Positions 7,131 through 16,151 of a stretch of 40,196 nucleotides of DNA are shown here, piece by piece. This DNA is from an uncultured Prevotellaceae bacterium. GTDB lineage: Bacteria; Bacteroidota; Bacteroidia; Bacteroidales; Bacteroidaceae. A program made the position numbers and the translations under genes. The DNA is taken from assembly GCA_947305005.1 (NCBI GenBank), contig CAMZCM010000021.1, positions 1 through 40,196 on the forward strand, read 5' to 3'. The notes beneath the pieces are model-generated. The model was not told the DNA's origin. It saw nothing but the letters and a program-made list of their open reading frames with translations, and made no database searches. The first letter of the stretch is position 1, and each line of letters opens with the position of its first letter.

Positions 7131-10100
7131 ATGAAGAAGATTTATCTCCTTTTCGCAATGTTGCTGGGATGTTTCAGCTCGGCAGCGTATGCGCAGCTCT
7201 TTAAGTGGGTGGCAGATGAAGAGAATCCGCTCATTGTGGATGTAGAGCAGTTCAGCAGCCCTTATTCTGATTCGGGCGAGGGTAACTTCTACTCCCTGAT
7301 TGACAAATTGGATGAGTGCCCCGATGATCAGCATCCAGGCAATGACTTCTGGCATTCCAACTGGCACAATGGCGATCAGCCAGCTGGTACACATTATTTC
7401 CAGGTAGATATGTCTTATGTGGAAATGCCTGATGAGTATTCCGGTAATATCGTGTTCGTATACACCCGCCGTTCGAATGCTGACAATGACCACACCACCA
7501 AATGGCGTGTGATGGGAACCAATGACCCGGATGCAGAAAAGGATGACTGCAAGAAATTGGCAGACATTGAGACTCCATTCACGTCAAAAGACGAGACCTT
7601 AACGTCTGATACAATCAAGTATAACCCTGACAAGTACCAATACTTGCGTTTCTACTCAGAAGAGCAGTATCCCAATAGTCGTGGTTACTTCCACCTCGCC
7701 CGCTTCCAAATCTATCCTGCTATGAAGGAAGAATTGGATCCTTGGGAGGTGAAGTTCGAGGAACTGGATGCTGCTTGGCAGAAGTATTGGGGTTATGTCG
7801 ATGAGTATGGCTTCGAGTTTGATGACCAGATCGGTGATGAACCGGGTATGTTCAACGAAGACGCCGTTCTGGCATTCGTCAATTACTTGTATGACGTTCA
7901 AGAGGCTTACGAGAGGACTGATTTCAATTCTGACAACGTGAGCGTTGATAGCATGCAGGCCATGATTGATGGCATGGAGCCTCTTTTCCAGGCTGCTATT
8001 GTCAGAAATCCCCTCTCGCTTGCTGATGGCTACTATAAGATTCGTGGCGCTTTGGTTTATACCAACGACGGTGAAGAGGTTCAGAAATTCATGTACGGCG
8101 TTCTTGACAATGGTAAGTACTATGCTCGTTGGAATACTCCCGACGAAGAGACTCCTGAATGCTACTACTTGTGGAAGCTGACAAACAAGGGAGATGGTAC
8201 ATACGACCTTGTTAACTGCGCTACGGAATCTCGATTGGATTCTATTTTCCGCTCTCAAGCCGTGACAATGTCTGAGAATGACTATCCCATTGCAATTGAT
8301 ATCGCTTGTAACATGGAAGGTACTCCTCTGGTGAACATCCGTCTTGCCGTTCAGGAGGCCGACAATTACTTCTATGCTCACCAGGCTGGTCACAATAATG
8401 GACAAGGTGTTGGCGGTGACATCGTAGGTTGGTCACGTTCCTCTACCATTGATGGCACTTCCTGTGGCGGCTCTGAATGGATCTTTGATGCTGTAAGCGC
8501 CGATGATGCTGCTACTATCATTGAAGAGTATGAAGCTGTTGCTAAGAAGCATGAAATCATGGTGGACGATTATAAGTCGAAGCTGAAAGACGCTAAGGCT
8601 AAGTTGCCCATTGCTGTGGATGTGAATACCGTGAAATTGATCACCAGCGCAGAACAGATGAGCAGCCCCTTCAGCCAGAACGATCTTGGTGGTGCAGATG
8701 GTGGCAACCTCAAAGATGGTGTGTTGATTGATGGTAAGACCGATACTTATTGGCATAGCGTATGGAGCGGAAGCAACGTACCTGAAGGCAGACATTATCT
8801 CCAGGTTGAAATGCCTGAGGATTTCGACGATGCACAGGATATTTATATTCAGTTCACACGCCGTAATACCAACAACAACCAGATTACCAGCTGGCTGATC
8901 CGTGGTACAGATGATCCAGAGGAAACTGAGGAAGAGAATTGCGAAGAGCTCTTCACCTTTGAAACTCCTTGGCACTCTGATAATCAGACGGAATCATATG
9001 CTTCAGAATCTTTCAACACGAACGGTTGGAAGTACATCCGCTTCTACAATAATGGCACAAATAGTGGTAGCGCATTCTTCCACATGTCTGAACTGCAGCT
9101 CGCTTATGATGTAGATAATCCCAACTCTCAGTACAAGGCTATGGGTGAGATTGCCACCAACTTGGAATCTATTATTGAAGAGCAGGCTGAGATTGACTTG
9201 AAGGAACTCACAGAGGACGAGTATAACACGTTTGTTGCTGCTTACAATGCCTTCATTGAGAAGTTCGTAGATCCTACAGAACTCCGCGCTGCCATCAAGC
9301 AGTATGAGAGTAAGACCGCTGAAGTCGCTGTTGGTACAAATCCTGGCTTCTGGCCGAATTCCAGCACCGCTGACGCTTTGAACCAGACGATAGCTGACGC
9401 TAAGGCTTACGACGAGGCTGGTGACTATCTGCCTGCTACGAGCGAGGACTTCATCGCAACCATGGAGGCTCAGGCTAAGGCTTACGACGAGGCTCCCCTC
9501 AAGATTCAAACTGGTAAGTGGTATCGCTTCCGTTTCGGTACTGAGGAGGAATACGATCAGTACGGTTGGGCAAAAGCTGGCAACTTCGCTAACTACAGAG
9601 TGGTTGACGAGGATACCGTAAGTGATACTCCTATCAATGAAGCCCTCTTCGGCAAATACTTCACCGTCGCTAAATGGGAAGATGTGGAGATTGACCTTGA
9701 TGATAATAGCAATCCTGTGAACGCTCATGTCATTGTGCCGATTGACAAGAACGAAGTTGCTTTGAACAACTATGTCTTCGCTGATGATTGGGCTGACATT
9801 GTAGATCCTGATATGGCTCTCTTCCGCTTCGTGAGCATCGGCGACACCGCATACGCTATCCAGAACAAGGCTACGGGTCTCTACATGCAGCGCAAGCCTG
9901 AAAGTGGTGACATCCGCATGACCATTCACCCGTCCCTCTTCTCACAGCAGATTAATGGCTACGGTCAGAATGTGTTCTTCATCAAGAACCTTGACAATGC
10001 GAAGGTAAGTCCTCTGCACATGGCCCAGAGCTACAATATCTTGACCTCATGGGGTAACGAAAGTGGTTCCGGTTACAAGGATGCTGACGGCCGTCGTGGT

Positions 10101-10823
10101 TCCTTCTTCGTTGAGGAAGTTGCAGATGTGGAAGCTGGTTATCAGGCACCCACAGAGACTCGCTTCAAAGCTTATCCTGGTGAATATAGCATGCGTTGCT
10201 ATCCTGTCACTGTTACTATTCCTGCTGAGGATGGTGAGATGTGGAGCGTTGTCAGCATCGCTGATCGCACTGCTGCAGATCCTTCTGACGATGAAAGCGT
10301 TGAGACTGCAACCATCAATCTTGTCAAGGTTGAGAATAATACAGCTGTTGCCGGTCGTCCGTTCATCTTCATCCAGGGTGGCCATGAGACAGAATATGAA
10401 GAGCCCGGTGATGAGGACGAGCCCGAAGTGGTTCACCTCTCCTATCAGAACGACCTCGTTGCTCAATACCAGACTGATGGCCTGTTGAAGGGCGTCTTTG
10501 CTCAGACAGCTCCAGGTGAGGGTGCTATTATCCTCAAGGCTGATGGCTCATATACCGTCACAACCAACGCTACCAAGGTTTCAACTGATGCCGCATACAT
10601 CTCCGATGGTGAAGGTGGTCCGTTTGACAGTGAGGTTGACCTGGCTATTGAGTTTACAGGTGGTCCGGATGCCATTGCTGCTACACTGGCAAAGGTTAGC
10701 GCCAACGGTGAGATTTACACTGTGGATGGCCGCCTCGTCAGCAAGAATGGTAACCTGAACACCATCAATGCTCTGCCTAAGGGTTCTTATGTAATCAACG
10801 GTGTAACCGTGGTGAAGAAGTAA
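7131..10823 (+). CDS. Large secreted protein with duplicated discoidin-like domains and C-terminal sorting-like tail
   Basis: A 1230-residue exported protein. The signal peptide is residues 1-22 (MKKIYLLFAMLLGCFSSAAYA). Two homologous domains of about 160 residues occupy roughly 33-197 and 503-661; both contain a WHS..W....G.HY.QV core, FTRR or YTRR, a G-T-DP/NDP turn, and a YLRFY or YIRFY strand, which looks like the F5/8 type C (discoidin) carbohydrate-binding fold. Between and after them are ricin-like or lectin-like stretches (about 300-440 and 795-960) and helical linkers. The end (IYTVDGRLV, LPKGSYVINGVTVVKK) resembles a type A type IX secretion tail. No catalytic motif is seen, so binding of glycans on a host or dietary glycoprotein is inferred. 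It is followed by its own terminator, then an M60 peptidase gene. Confidence 0.75.
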   Translation: MKKIYLLFAMLLGCFSSAAYAQLFKWVADEENPLIVDVEQFSSPYSDSGEGNFYSLIDKLDECPDDQHPGNDFWHSNWHNGDQPAGTHYFQVDMSYVEMPDEYSGNIVFVYTRRSNADNDHTTKWRVMGTNDPDAEKDDCKKLADIETPFTSKDETLTSDTIKYNPDKYQYLRFYSEEQYPNSRGYFHLARFQIYPAMKEELDPWEVKFEELDAAWQKYWGYVDEYGFEFDDQIGDEPGMFNEDAVLAFVNYLYDVQEAYERTDFNSDNVSVDSMQAMIDGMEPLFQAAIVRNPLSLADGYYKIRGALVYTNDGEEVQKFMYGVLDNGKYYARWNTPDEETPECYYLWKLTNKGDGTYDLVNCATESRLDSIFRSQAVTMSENDYPIAIDIACNMEGTPLVNIRLAVQEADNYFYAHQAGHNNGQGVGGDIVGWSRSSTIDGTSCGGSEWIFDAVSADDAATIIEEYEAVAKKHEIMVDDYKSKLKDAKAKLPIAVDVNTVKLITSAEQMSSPFSQNDLGGADGGNLKDGVLIDGKTDTYWHSVWSGSNVPEGRHYLQVEMPEDFDDAQDIYIQFTRRNTNNNQITSWLIRGTDDPEETEEENCEELFTFETPWHSDNQTESYASESFNTNGWKYIRFYNNGTNSGSAFFHMSELQLAYDVDNPNSQYKAMGEIATNLESIIEEQAEIDLKELTEDEYNTFVAAYNAFIEKFVDPTELRAAIKQYESKTAEVAVGTNPGFWPNSSTADALNQTIADAKAYDEAGDYLPATSEDFIATMEAQAKAYDEAPLKIQTGKWYRFRFGTEEEYDQYGWAKAGNFANYRVVDEDTVSDTPINEALFGKYFTVAKWEDVEIDLDDNSNPVNAHVIVPIDKNEVALNNYVFADDWADIVDPDMALFRFVSIGDTAYAIQNKATGLYMQRKPESGDIRMTIHPSLFSQQINGYGQNVFFIKNLDNAKVSPLHMAQSYNILTSWGNESGSGYKDADGRRGSFFVEEVADVEAGYQAPTETRFKAYPGEYSMRCYPVTVTIPAEDGEMWSVVSIADRTAADPSDDESVETATINLVKVENNTAVAGRPFIFIQGGHETEYEEPGDEDEPEVVHLSYQNDLVAQYQTDGLLKGVFAQTAPGEGAIILKADGSYTVTTNATKVSTDAAYISDGEGGPFDSEVDLAIEFTGGPDAIAATLAKVSANGEIYTVDGRLVSKNGNLNTINALPKGSYVINGVTVVKK

Positions 10824-10847
10824 CTTCTGAGCATTTAATCACATGAA

Positions 10848-10883
10848 GGGAGGCAGCCCAAACGGGTTGCCTCTCCTTTTTTT
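10848..10883 (+). terminator. Intrinsic terminator of the secreted discoidin-like gene
   Basis: A stem of GGGAGGCAGCCC and GGGTTGCCTCTCC around an AAAC loop (one mismatch or bulge), followed by a long T run (10876-10883), 25 bp after the stop codon. Confidence 0.85.
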
Positions 10884-10903
10884 GCATATTTTTACTATTT
10901 TCC

Positions 10904-10934
10904 TTGCTCATGTCGGGATTTAGCCTTACTTTTG
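10904..10934 (+). promoter_or_regulatory. Bacteroidota promoter for the M60 peptidase gene
   Basis: TTG at 10904-10906, then 20 bp, then TACTTTTG at 10927-10934, matching the TTG-N19-21-TAnnTTTG pattern. It lies 28 bp upstream of the ATG at 10963, so this gene does not depend on the upstream transcript. Confidence 0.6.
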
Positions 10935-10962
10935 CTCCCACAACTAGCTAATCAATACTACT

Positions 10963-13900
10963 ATGAAACGTCATCGACTTTTTTTAACGACTTTGATAAC
11001 CGCAATCCTCACGCTCGTGGGAACAATGACAATCAGCGCAGAGGATTTCGCTACCGGACTGGTACGCCTGAAGAATAAGCGCACATCTAATGCCTGTCTG
11101 ACTACGACCGAGTCAGGTAAAGCTGTAGGTGCAACCCGTAATGTGAACCAGATTAGTCAGGTATGGGTGCTTCTCAAGGACGGAAGCGGTTATACCCTCC
11201 GCAGTGCTAATACGGGTGAATTCCTGCAACCCGAGTTTAACACGCCCGCTGCTGGAAAGGCGACTCTTTACATCCAGAAAAGCCCGAACAACACGGGTAC
11301 ACAACAGTATGTCAACATTTCATCCAAGAGCGACTTTAGCGGACAGTCCTGCTTGAACCTGAATGGCGATGGTAAGGGCATCTACAAATGGAGCTATGCT
11401 GGAGATGCCGGAAGCGACTGGCTCATAGAAACCGTTGATAATTTTGATCTTGAAGAGATTCGCCAGAAGCTTATGGCTATGTATCCCTATGCCAGTGAGC
11501 TCAGTGAAGGCAAGTACTATCGTATCATCTCATATTATGGCCGTGCACTTGTAGATGTTGAGGAGCAGGGGGGCGATGTGAAAACCCAGCCCATTGATGC
11601 CAATGATATTGCCCAATATTGGACGCTTGCCAAGGATGGCGGCAACTGGAAGTTCCAAAATGTTCTGACACAGCGTTATATTCAACGCCAGACCACGACG
11701 AGTGCTCCTTATCACACAACGACACCTGAGAACATTGAACAGTTTAATTTGAATGTATCATTTACGGCGAAACTGTTAGACAGTGGTGGTTGGGATTATT
11801 ATTGGACAATCGCAGCCCCAGGTGATAGTCGGGGCTTCCATGATGCGGAGGGTCAAGGCCATAATATGGTGCTCTGGTCCACCAGCGCAGGAGCCAGTGT
11901 CTGGCAGTTCGAGGAGTGTGAGGTCTCTCAGGAGGCTATTGATGCTGCCCGTAAGGACTTCGAAGAGTATGGCGAGATTCAGGCTGCTTTTGCCGAGTTG
12001 CAGAAGCAGCAGAGCGTGCTGCAGAGTGCCATTGATTCTCTCTTTGAGGACAAGGCTTGTACGATATTAAAGGAGGATATTGCTGCCCTCAGCGATGATG
12101 AGCTGGCGCTCAATAATACTTTCTCAGCTTTGACTGATGACATGAAGGCGATGGTGCTGAAGGTGAAGAACAATACTTGGCAGTCATATACGAATGGCGA
12201 CTACACCGCCGACTACGAACGCTTCTTCCGCATCGCCGACTATAAGGTCTATAGCAACTATATCACCATGGCGAATGCTAATAACTTCACCATGAGTAAT
12301 TACTTCGGTCGTCTCTCGGGTCCTACGGGCATCGTTGCCAACAAGGGTGAGGTCATCTATGTTTATGTGGATGCTAATCCGAATGTGAAGTGTGACCTGT
12401 TGTTGGAAGCCGTTTCAACCACAGGCGTTGCAGGCAATCATCCAACGGGAGCTCAGACACCGTTGAAGGCAGGTCTTAACTTGTTCCAGTTCATGGATCA
12501 GAAGATGCTTTATATCCTCCATCAGGTGAAGGACGGGACGACAGGTGATGCAATGCGCCTCGAACTCTATCCCGATATCAAGGTTCATATTGAAGGCGGT
12601 ACACTCAATGGCTATTGGGATGCCACACGCGGCATGACGAACGCTGACTGGAAACTTCTGCAGAAAGAACTGCTGAAAGCAAGTCCTTTCCTGAACCTGA
12701 AAACCAATCACCTTGTGTTCCAAATGGACGCAAATCTGGTGAAACAGGCAGAACCCAATGAGATGGAAGGCCTGATGCGTGTTTGGGATAAGATTGTAGA
12801 GAATGAGGACCGTTTTATGGGTGTCGAGGATTTTGAAGGCAAGTACAATAATATATGGAATGCCTTTAGCGGTGCCAGCTCCTATATGCACGCCTCGACT
12901 TATGGAACATGGTACACCGAGAGCACTATCTCTTCCATCATGAATTACAAGAATATGACGAATGGTGGTGGCAACCTGTGGGGCCCGAGTCATGAGATAG
13001 GACATAACCATCAGGCCAGCATCAATGTCATCGGCACGACGGAAAGCTCCAACAATCTCTTCTCGAACATCAACACCTTTGAGTCCGGTATCCTCAATTC
13101 CCGTCGTTACTATCCCCACAAGAACTTTGAATACATGGTTGACGGTACTCCGTGGTTGGAACGTAATATCTGGATGACGACGGGTATGTTCTTCCAGCTC
13201 TACCTCTACTTCCATGTTCAAGGTCACGATCCCAATTTCTATCCGAACCTGTTCCGCCAGATGCGTAAGAATCCTATCAATAAGTGGAGCGGTCCGGGTG
13301 GCACAGGTGCGACATCGTATGGAAAGGATGACTACTTGCATCTGGCTAAGATGATCTGTGACGTGGCACAGGCTGACCTTTCAGAGTTCTTCGAGGCATA
13401 CGGTATGTTCATTCCCGTAACCAAGCTGGAAGTCGGCGATTATTCCAATTATACAGTCACCACCACCAAATCGCATATCTCTAGCGCTAAGAGATATATG
13501 CAGAAATACGAGAAGAAGCTCGGTAACATCATGTTCATTGATGATCGCATCATCAAGAAAGAGGCTGTCGCCGATAATATCTTCGGCTGTGAGCCGGCTT
13601 CAGATGGTTACAAGCGCGCCAACGAGGAATATCCTTATCTGATGTCTTCAGCAACTTCTTCATACGTTGGCGGTGACTATGAATCGTTCACGGAGGATGC
13701 CGTTCCCGTTACCGATGACTGGTACAAACTCTCGGCAACAGGTAAGACCATCACCTTCCAAGGCACGAAGAACTATGCCGGACATAAGTTCTATGATGCT
13801 TCAGGCAATCTGATTTGGGCTACCAATAAGCGTTCAGTTTCTTTGCCTCAGTGTGTACTGGATCTGGGTGTCGAGAACGTCACCATCATGACAGCTAACT

Positions 13901-14073
13901 ATGATATGACCGACACGCCTTGTCTCAACGTAGATCCTACGACAGTACGCGATGTCCAAACGGGCGAGGTTGAGGGATTGAGCGGCAAGGAAATCTACGA
14001 TCTCACCGGTCGTCCCGTGAATCAAGTAAAGCGTGGTATTTATATAGTTAATGGAAAAACAATCATTCTTTAA
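10963..14073 (+). CDS. Secreted M60-family (enhancin/mucinase-like) metallopeptidase
   Basis: A 1036-residue exported protein with signal peptide MKRHRLFLTTLITAILTLVG plus TMTISA. Residues about 36-145 and 187-310 are ricin-type lectin-like segments (LRSANTGEFLQ; WKFQNVLTQRYIQ). The C-terminal half holds the gluzincin site: H677-E678-x-x-H681 (HEIGHNHQ) with the third ligand E694 in GTTESSNN, exactly the spacing of peptidase family M60, whose characterised members cut mucin glycoproteins. The tail (EIYDLTGRPVNQV, RGIYIVNGKTIIL) is a sorting-like C-terminus. The gene has its own promoter and terminator. Its last 23 bp overlap the reading frame of the first DUF6057 protein. Role in mucin or glycoprotein breakdown is inferred from the family; the active site is intact. 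Confidence 0.92.
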   Translation: MKRHRLFLTTLITAILTLVGTMTISAEDFATGLVRLKNKRTSNACLTTTESGKAVGATRNVNQISQVWVLLKDGSGYTLRSANTGEFLQPEFNTPAAGKATLYIQKSPNNTGTQQYVNISSKSDFSGQSCLNLNGDGKGIYKWSYAGDAGSDWLIETVDNFDLEEIRQKLMAMYPYASELSEGKYYRIISYYGRALVDVEEQGGDVKTQPIDANDIAQYWTLAKDGGNWKFQNVLTQRYIQRQTTTSAPYHTTTPENIEQFNLNVSFTAKLLDSGGWDYYWTIAAPGDSRGFHDAEGQGHNMVLWSTSAGASVWQFEECEVSQEAIDAARKDFEEYGEIQAAFAELQKQQSVLQSAIDSLFEDKACTILKEDIAALSDDELALNNTFSALTDDMKAMVLKVKNNTWQSYTNGDYTADYERFFRIADYKVYSNYITMANANNFTMSNYFGRLSGPTGIVANKGEVIYVYVDANPNVKCDLLLEAVSTTGVAGNHPTGAQTPLKAGLNLFQFMDQKMLYILHQVKDGTTGDAMRLELYPDIKVHIEGGTLNGYWDATRGMTNADWKLLQKELLKASPFLNLKTNHLVFQMDANLVKQAEPNEMEGLMRVWDKIVENEDRFMGVEDFEGKYNNIWNAFSGASSYMHASTYGTWYTESTISSIMNYKNMTNGGGNLWGPSHEIGHNHQASINVIGTTESSNNLFSNINTFESGILNSRRYYPHKNFEYMVDGTPWLERNIWMTTGMFFQLYLYFHVQGHDPNFYPNLFRQMRKNPINKWSGPGGTGATSYGKDDYLHLAKMICDVAQADLSEFFEAYGMFIPVTKLEVGDYSNYTVTTTKSHISSAKRYMQKYEKKLGNIMFIDDRIIKKEAVADNIFGCEPASDGYKRANEEYPYLMSSATSSYVGGDYESFTEDAVPVTDDWYKLSATGKTITFQGTKNYAGHKFYDASGNLIWATNKRSVSLPQCVLDLGVENVTIMTANYDMTDTPCLNVDPTTVRDVQTGEVEGLSGKEIYDLTGRPVNQVKRGIYIVNGKTIIL

Positions 14074-15607
14074 TTATCTCAGGAAGCCCGCCTTCGGGTG
14101 GGCTTCCTTTTTTCTCCTCACGTGGCTCTGGGCTGCGTGGTGGATGGGCGATGCTTTTCGTGTGACACGCGAATATTCGTTTTTCGCCTTTGATACCGTG
14201 CTCATGCACGGTATTTGGCAACAATCATATGGGCTCCTCTGGATCATAGGTAGGGCGCTATTAACGCTCTATCGTTGGCCTGTTATCGGTGGGCTGATGG
14301 TCGCTCTGTTATTAACGGGTGGCTCTTGGCTGGTGGCCTACTGCCTTCGTCTGCGTCCAGACTCCCGTTGGCACTTCCTTGCTTTCATTCCCGCTATCGC
14401 ATGGATGACATGGGTGGCATGGATAGGACTGAACATCTACTATCAGGCGGAGCCTGGCCGCACTTTAGGTGTGCTGTTCTTAGGTGTACTCGTTTGCGCG
14501 ATTGATGCGTTTATCATCTGGACCTTCAAAGGAAGAAGAACCACCCCCCGAAAGGTAACCGCTCCCTCCCTGATAGGGAGGGCGGGGGGAGAGTCTCTTC
14601 TGCTCCTGCTTTTCCTGCTTCCCTTTGCAATCACTCATATTCGCCATCCTTACCAGCGTCCTTACACTCAGATGCAGGTGCAGTTGATGAATGAGGACTG
14701 GGCTGGAATCGTGAAGACGGCACAGGATCATGCTGAACTGAGCTATCGCCCGTTGGCAGCTAACTACGCTATCGCTCTGATACACACGGGACATCTGGCC
14801 GATGCCCTGTTTGAAATCCGTATGGATTATGACTCGCTGTATCTTCAAAGCTATAGCGGAATGGGTGATGTGGGTTCTGACCTATACACCATCGACTGTG
14901 ATTATCATGCTGGCCTCTTTCGGGCAGCGACGCACAAGGCTGTGGAGCATTTGACCATGATGGGTCCGACATTGTTTTCGCTCAAACATCTCACACGCTT
15001 AGCTTTATTGGACTATGACTGGGAGTTGGCGCGTAAATATCTATTCGTTCTGAAGCGAGCACCTTTTGAGAGTGCTTTCGTGAAACGTTATGAACCGATG
15101 CTCGGAAACACTGGTGCGGTAGAGGCGGATCCTGTGTTTGCACGTTTACGCAGGACGGAACCGATGACAGACAGTTTTGAAAGCCAGTATGAGGCTCCTG
15201 CATTCTTGGGATATACGACTTCGCTGATGGCCGGTCGTTCTATGGATGCCTTGACACAGAGCCTGATGGCGTGTCTCTATAGTAAGCGTATGCCCGATTT
15301 CTTGCTGCGATGTCAGCCACTTGTGGGTACACAACCGCCTCGCTCCATAGCAGAGGGCTTGGTGACACAATCATTGAAAGAACCCAACATTCTCAAGGCT
15401 TTCCCGCAGTTGCAGATGAATGCGCAGGTCTATCAAGGTTTCATCCGTTCCAACGAATCGGCCTTCAAGGATCGTCCAGCCAATGCACGACGTCTCTTTG
15501 AGCAGTACAAAGGCTACTATCCCTACTACTATTTCTTCGGCAATCTCAAAGCGACACGTAAACGCGATGACGCAAACACGACTGGCTGGAAAGCTGGTGT
15601 GAACTGA
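14051..15607 (+). CDS. DUF6057-type membrane protein, copy 1
   Basis: A 518-residue integral membrane protein. About six hydrophobic segments occupy residues 13-200 (FFLLTWLWAAWWMGD, SYGLLWIIGRALL, GGLMVALLLTGGSWL, FIPAIAWMTWVAWIGL, VLFLGVLVCAIDAFIIW, LLLLLFLLPFAI). The rest is a soluble helical region resembling TPR-like repeats, with RPLAANYAIALIHTGHLADALF and a Tyr-rich end KGYYPYYYFFGN. I match it to DUF6057 of Bacteroidota from memory; no function is known to me. The only start in frame is the ATG at 14051, inside the M60 gene, and the frame then runs through that gene's terminator hairpin (14082-14113). Residues about 170-182 come from a palindromic CCCTCCC element. A paralogue lies at 17515-19098; each is followed by a heme-type lipoprotein gene. 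Confidence 0.75.
   Translation: MEKQSFFNYLRKPAFGWASFFLLTWLWAAWWMGDAFRVTREYSFFAFDTVLMHGIWQQSYGLLWIIGRALLTLYRWPVIGGLMVALLLTGGSWLVAYCLRLRPDSRWHFLAFIPAIAWMTWVAWIGLNIYYQAEPGRTLGVLFLGVLVCAIDAFIIWTFKGRRTTPRKVTAPSLIGRAGGESLLLLLFLLPFAITHIRHPYQRPYTQMQVQLMNEDWAGIVKTAQDHAELSYRPLAANYAIALIHTGHLADALFEIRMDYDSLYLQSYSGMGDVGSDLYTIDCDYHAGLFRAATHKAVEHLTMMGPTLFSLKHLTRLALLDYDWELARKYLFVLKRAPFESAFVKRYEPMLGNTGAVEADPVFARLRRTEPMTDSFESQYEAPAFLGYTTSLMAGRSMDALTQSLMACLYSKRMPDFLLRCQPLVGTQPPRSIAEGLVTQSLKEPNILKAFPQLQMNAQVYQGFIRSNESAFKDRPANARRLFEQYKGYYPYYYFFGNLKATRKRDDANTTGWKAGVN
14082..14113 (+). terminator. Intrinsic terminator of the M60 gene, inside the DUF6057 coding frame
   Basis: GGAAGCCCGCC (14082-14092), a TTCG loop, GGTGGGCTTCC (14097-14107), then six T residues (14108-14113). 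The hairpin starts nine bases after the M60 stop. The same bases encode the residues before and into the first membrane helix of DUF6057 copy 1. Confidence 0.9.
14560..14593. repeat. Palindromic CCCTCCC-TGATA-GGGAGGG element inside DUF6057 copy 1
   Basis: Perfect 7-bp arms at 14564-14570 and 14576-14582 around TGATA, followed by GCGGGGGGAGAG. It is read in frame as PSLIGRAGGES between the fifth and sixth membrane helices. A related element occurs at the same place in copy 2. Confidence 0.75.
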
Positions 15608-16151
15608 ACGACCGGAAATCATAGCGTATAATGGAACATAAATCTGATATAAATCAGAACATCAATCAATCTTCGAAAAAATAAAATTAGGAGATTCCTG
15701 CAAGAAAGTGTTATATTGTACAGAAGATGAAAAAATGAAGTCATATGTTTATTTGATATTGAGCGTCATTGCGCTCACAGGTTGTAGCCCTTCAGCTACG
15801 ATTCCCACGTCTTTCACCGAGACCTCGGATTCTCTGGCGATTTATCCCGACTACCGTGACGTGACCATCCCTCCGAACATCGCACCGCTGAACTTCATGG
15901 TGACGGACGCAGCAGCCACAGAGTATGTGGTGACGGTGGGCGATTTGGTTTGCGGCGCCGGCAAGGATGGCAAGATAGACATGGACAGTGTGGCGTGGCG
16001 CGAGGTCTTGACCGATGCGAAGGGCAAATCCCTTTCTGTGAATGTCTATGCCCACCGTGCATCGGGTTGGGTACACTATTCTCCGTTCACCCTTGATGTG
16101 GCAGAAGAGGAGATAGACCCTTACCTCAGCTATCGTCTCATTGAACCTGGT
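15590..16151 (+). repeat. Long near-identical block shared with 19081-19763
   Basis: Bases 15590-15660 are identical to 19081-19151 and 15670-16009 to 19279-19618; a few mismatches follow until about 16151/19763, where identity drops sharply. The block covers the DUF6057 stop, the spacer and the 5' part of the lipoprotein gene. The two copies differ by a 9-bp versus 127-bp spacer segment. Confidence 0.92.

Noticed and set aside
12415..13341. 308-codon minus-strand open frame inside the M60 gene
   Set aside because: Shadow of the M60 coding sequence across its catalytic site; no family features. The same holds for 7656-8405 and 9003-9929 (inside the discoidin-like gene) and 19773-20609 (inside lipoprotein copy 2).
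15708..15734. Upstream GTG start for lipoprotein copy 1 (and 19317-19343 for copy 2)
   Set aside because: It adds MLYCTEDEK before a clean lipoprotein signal; the ATG nine codons on fits better.
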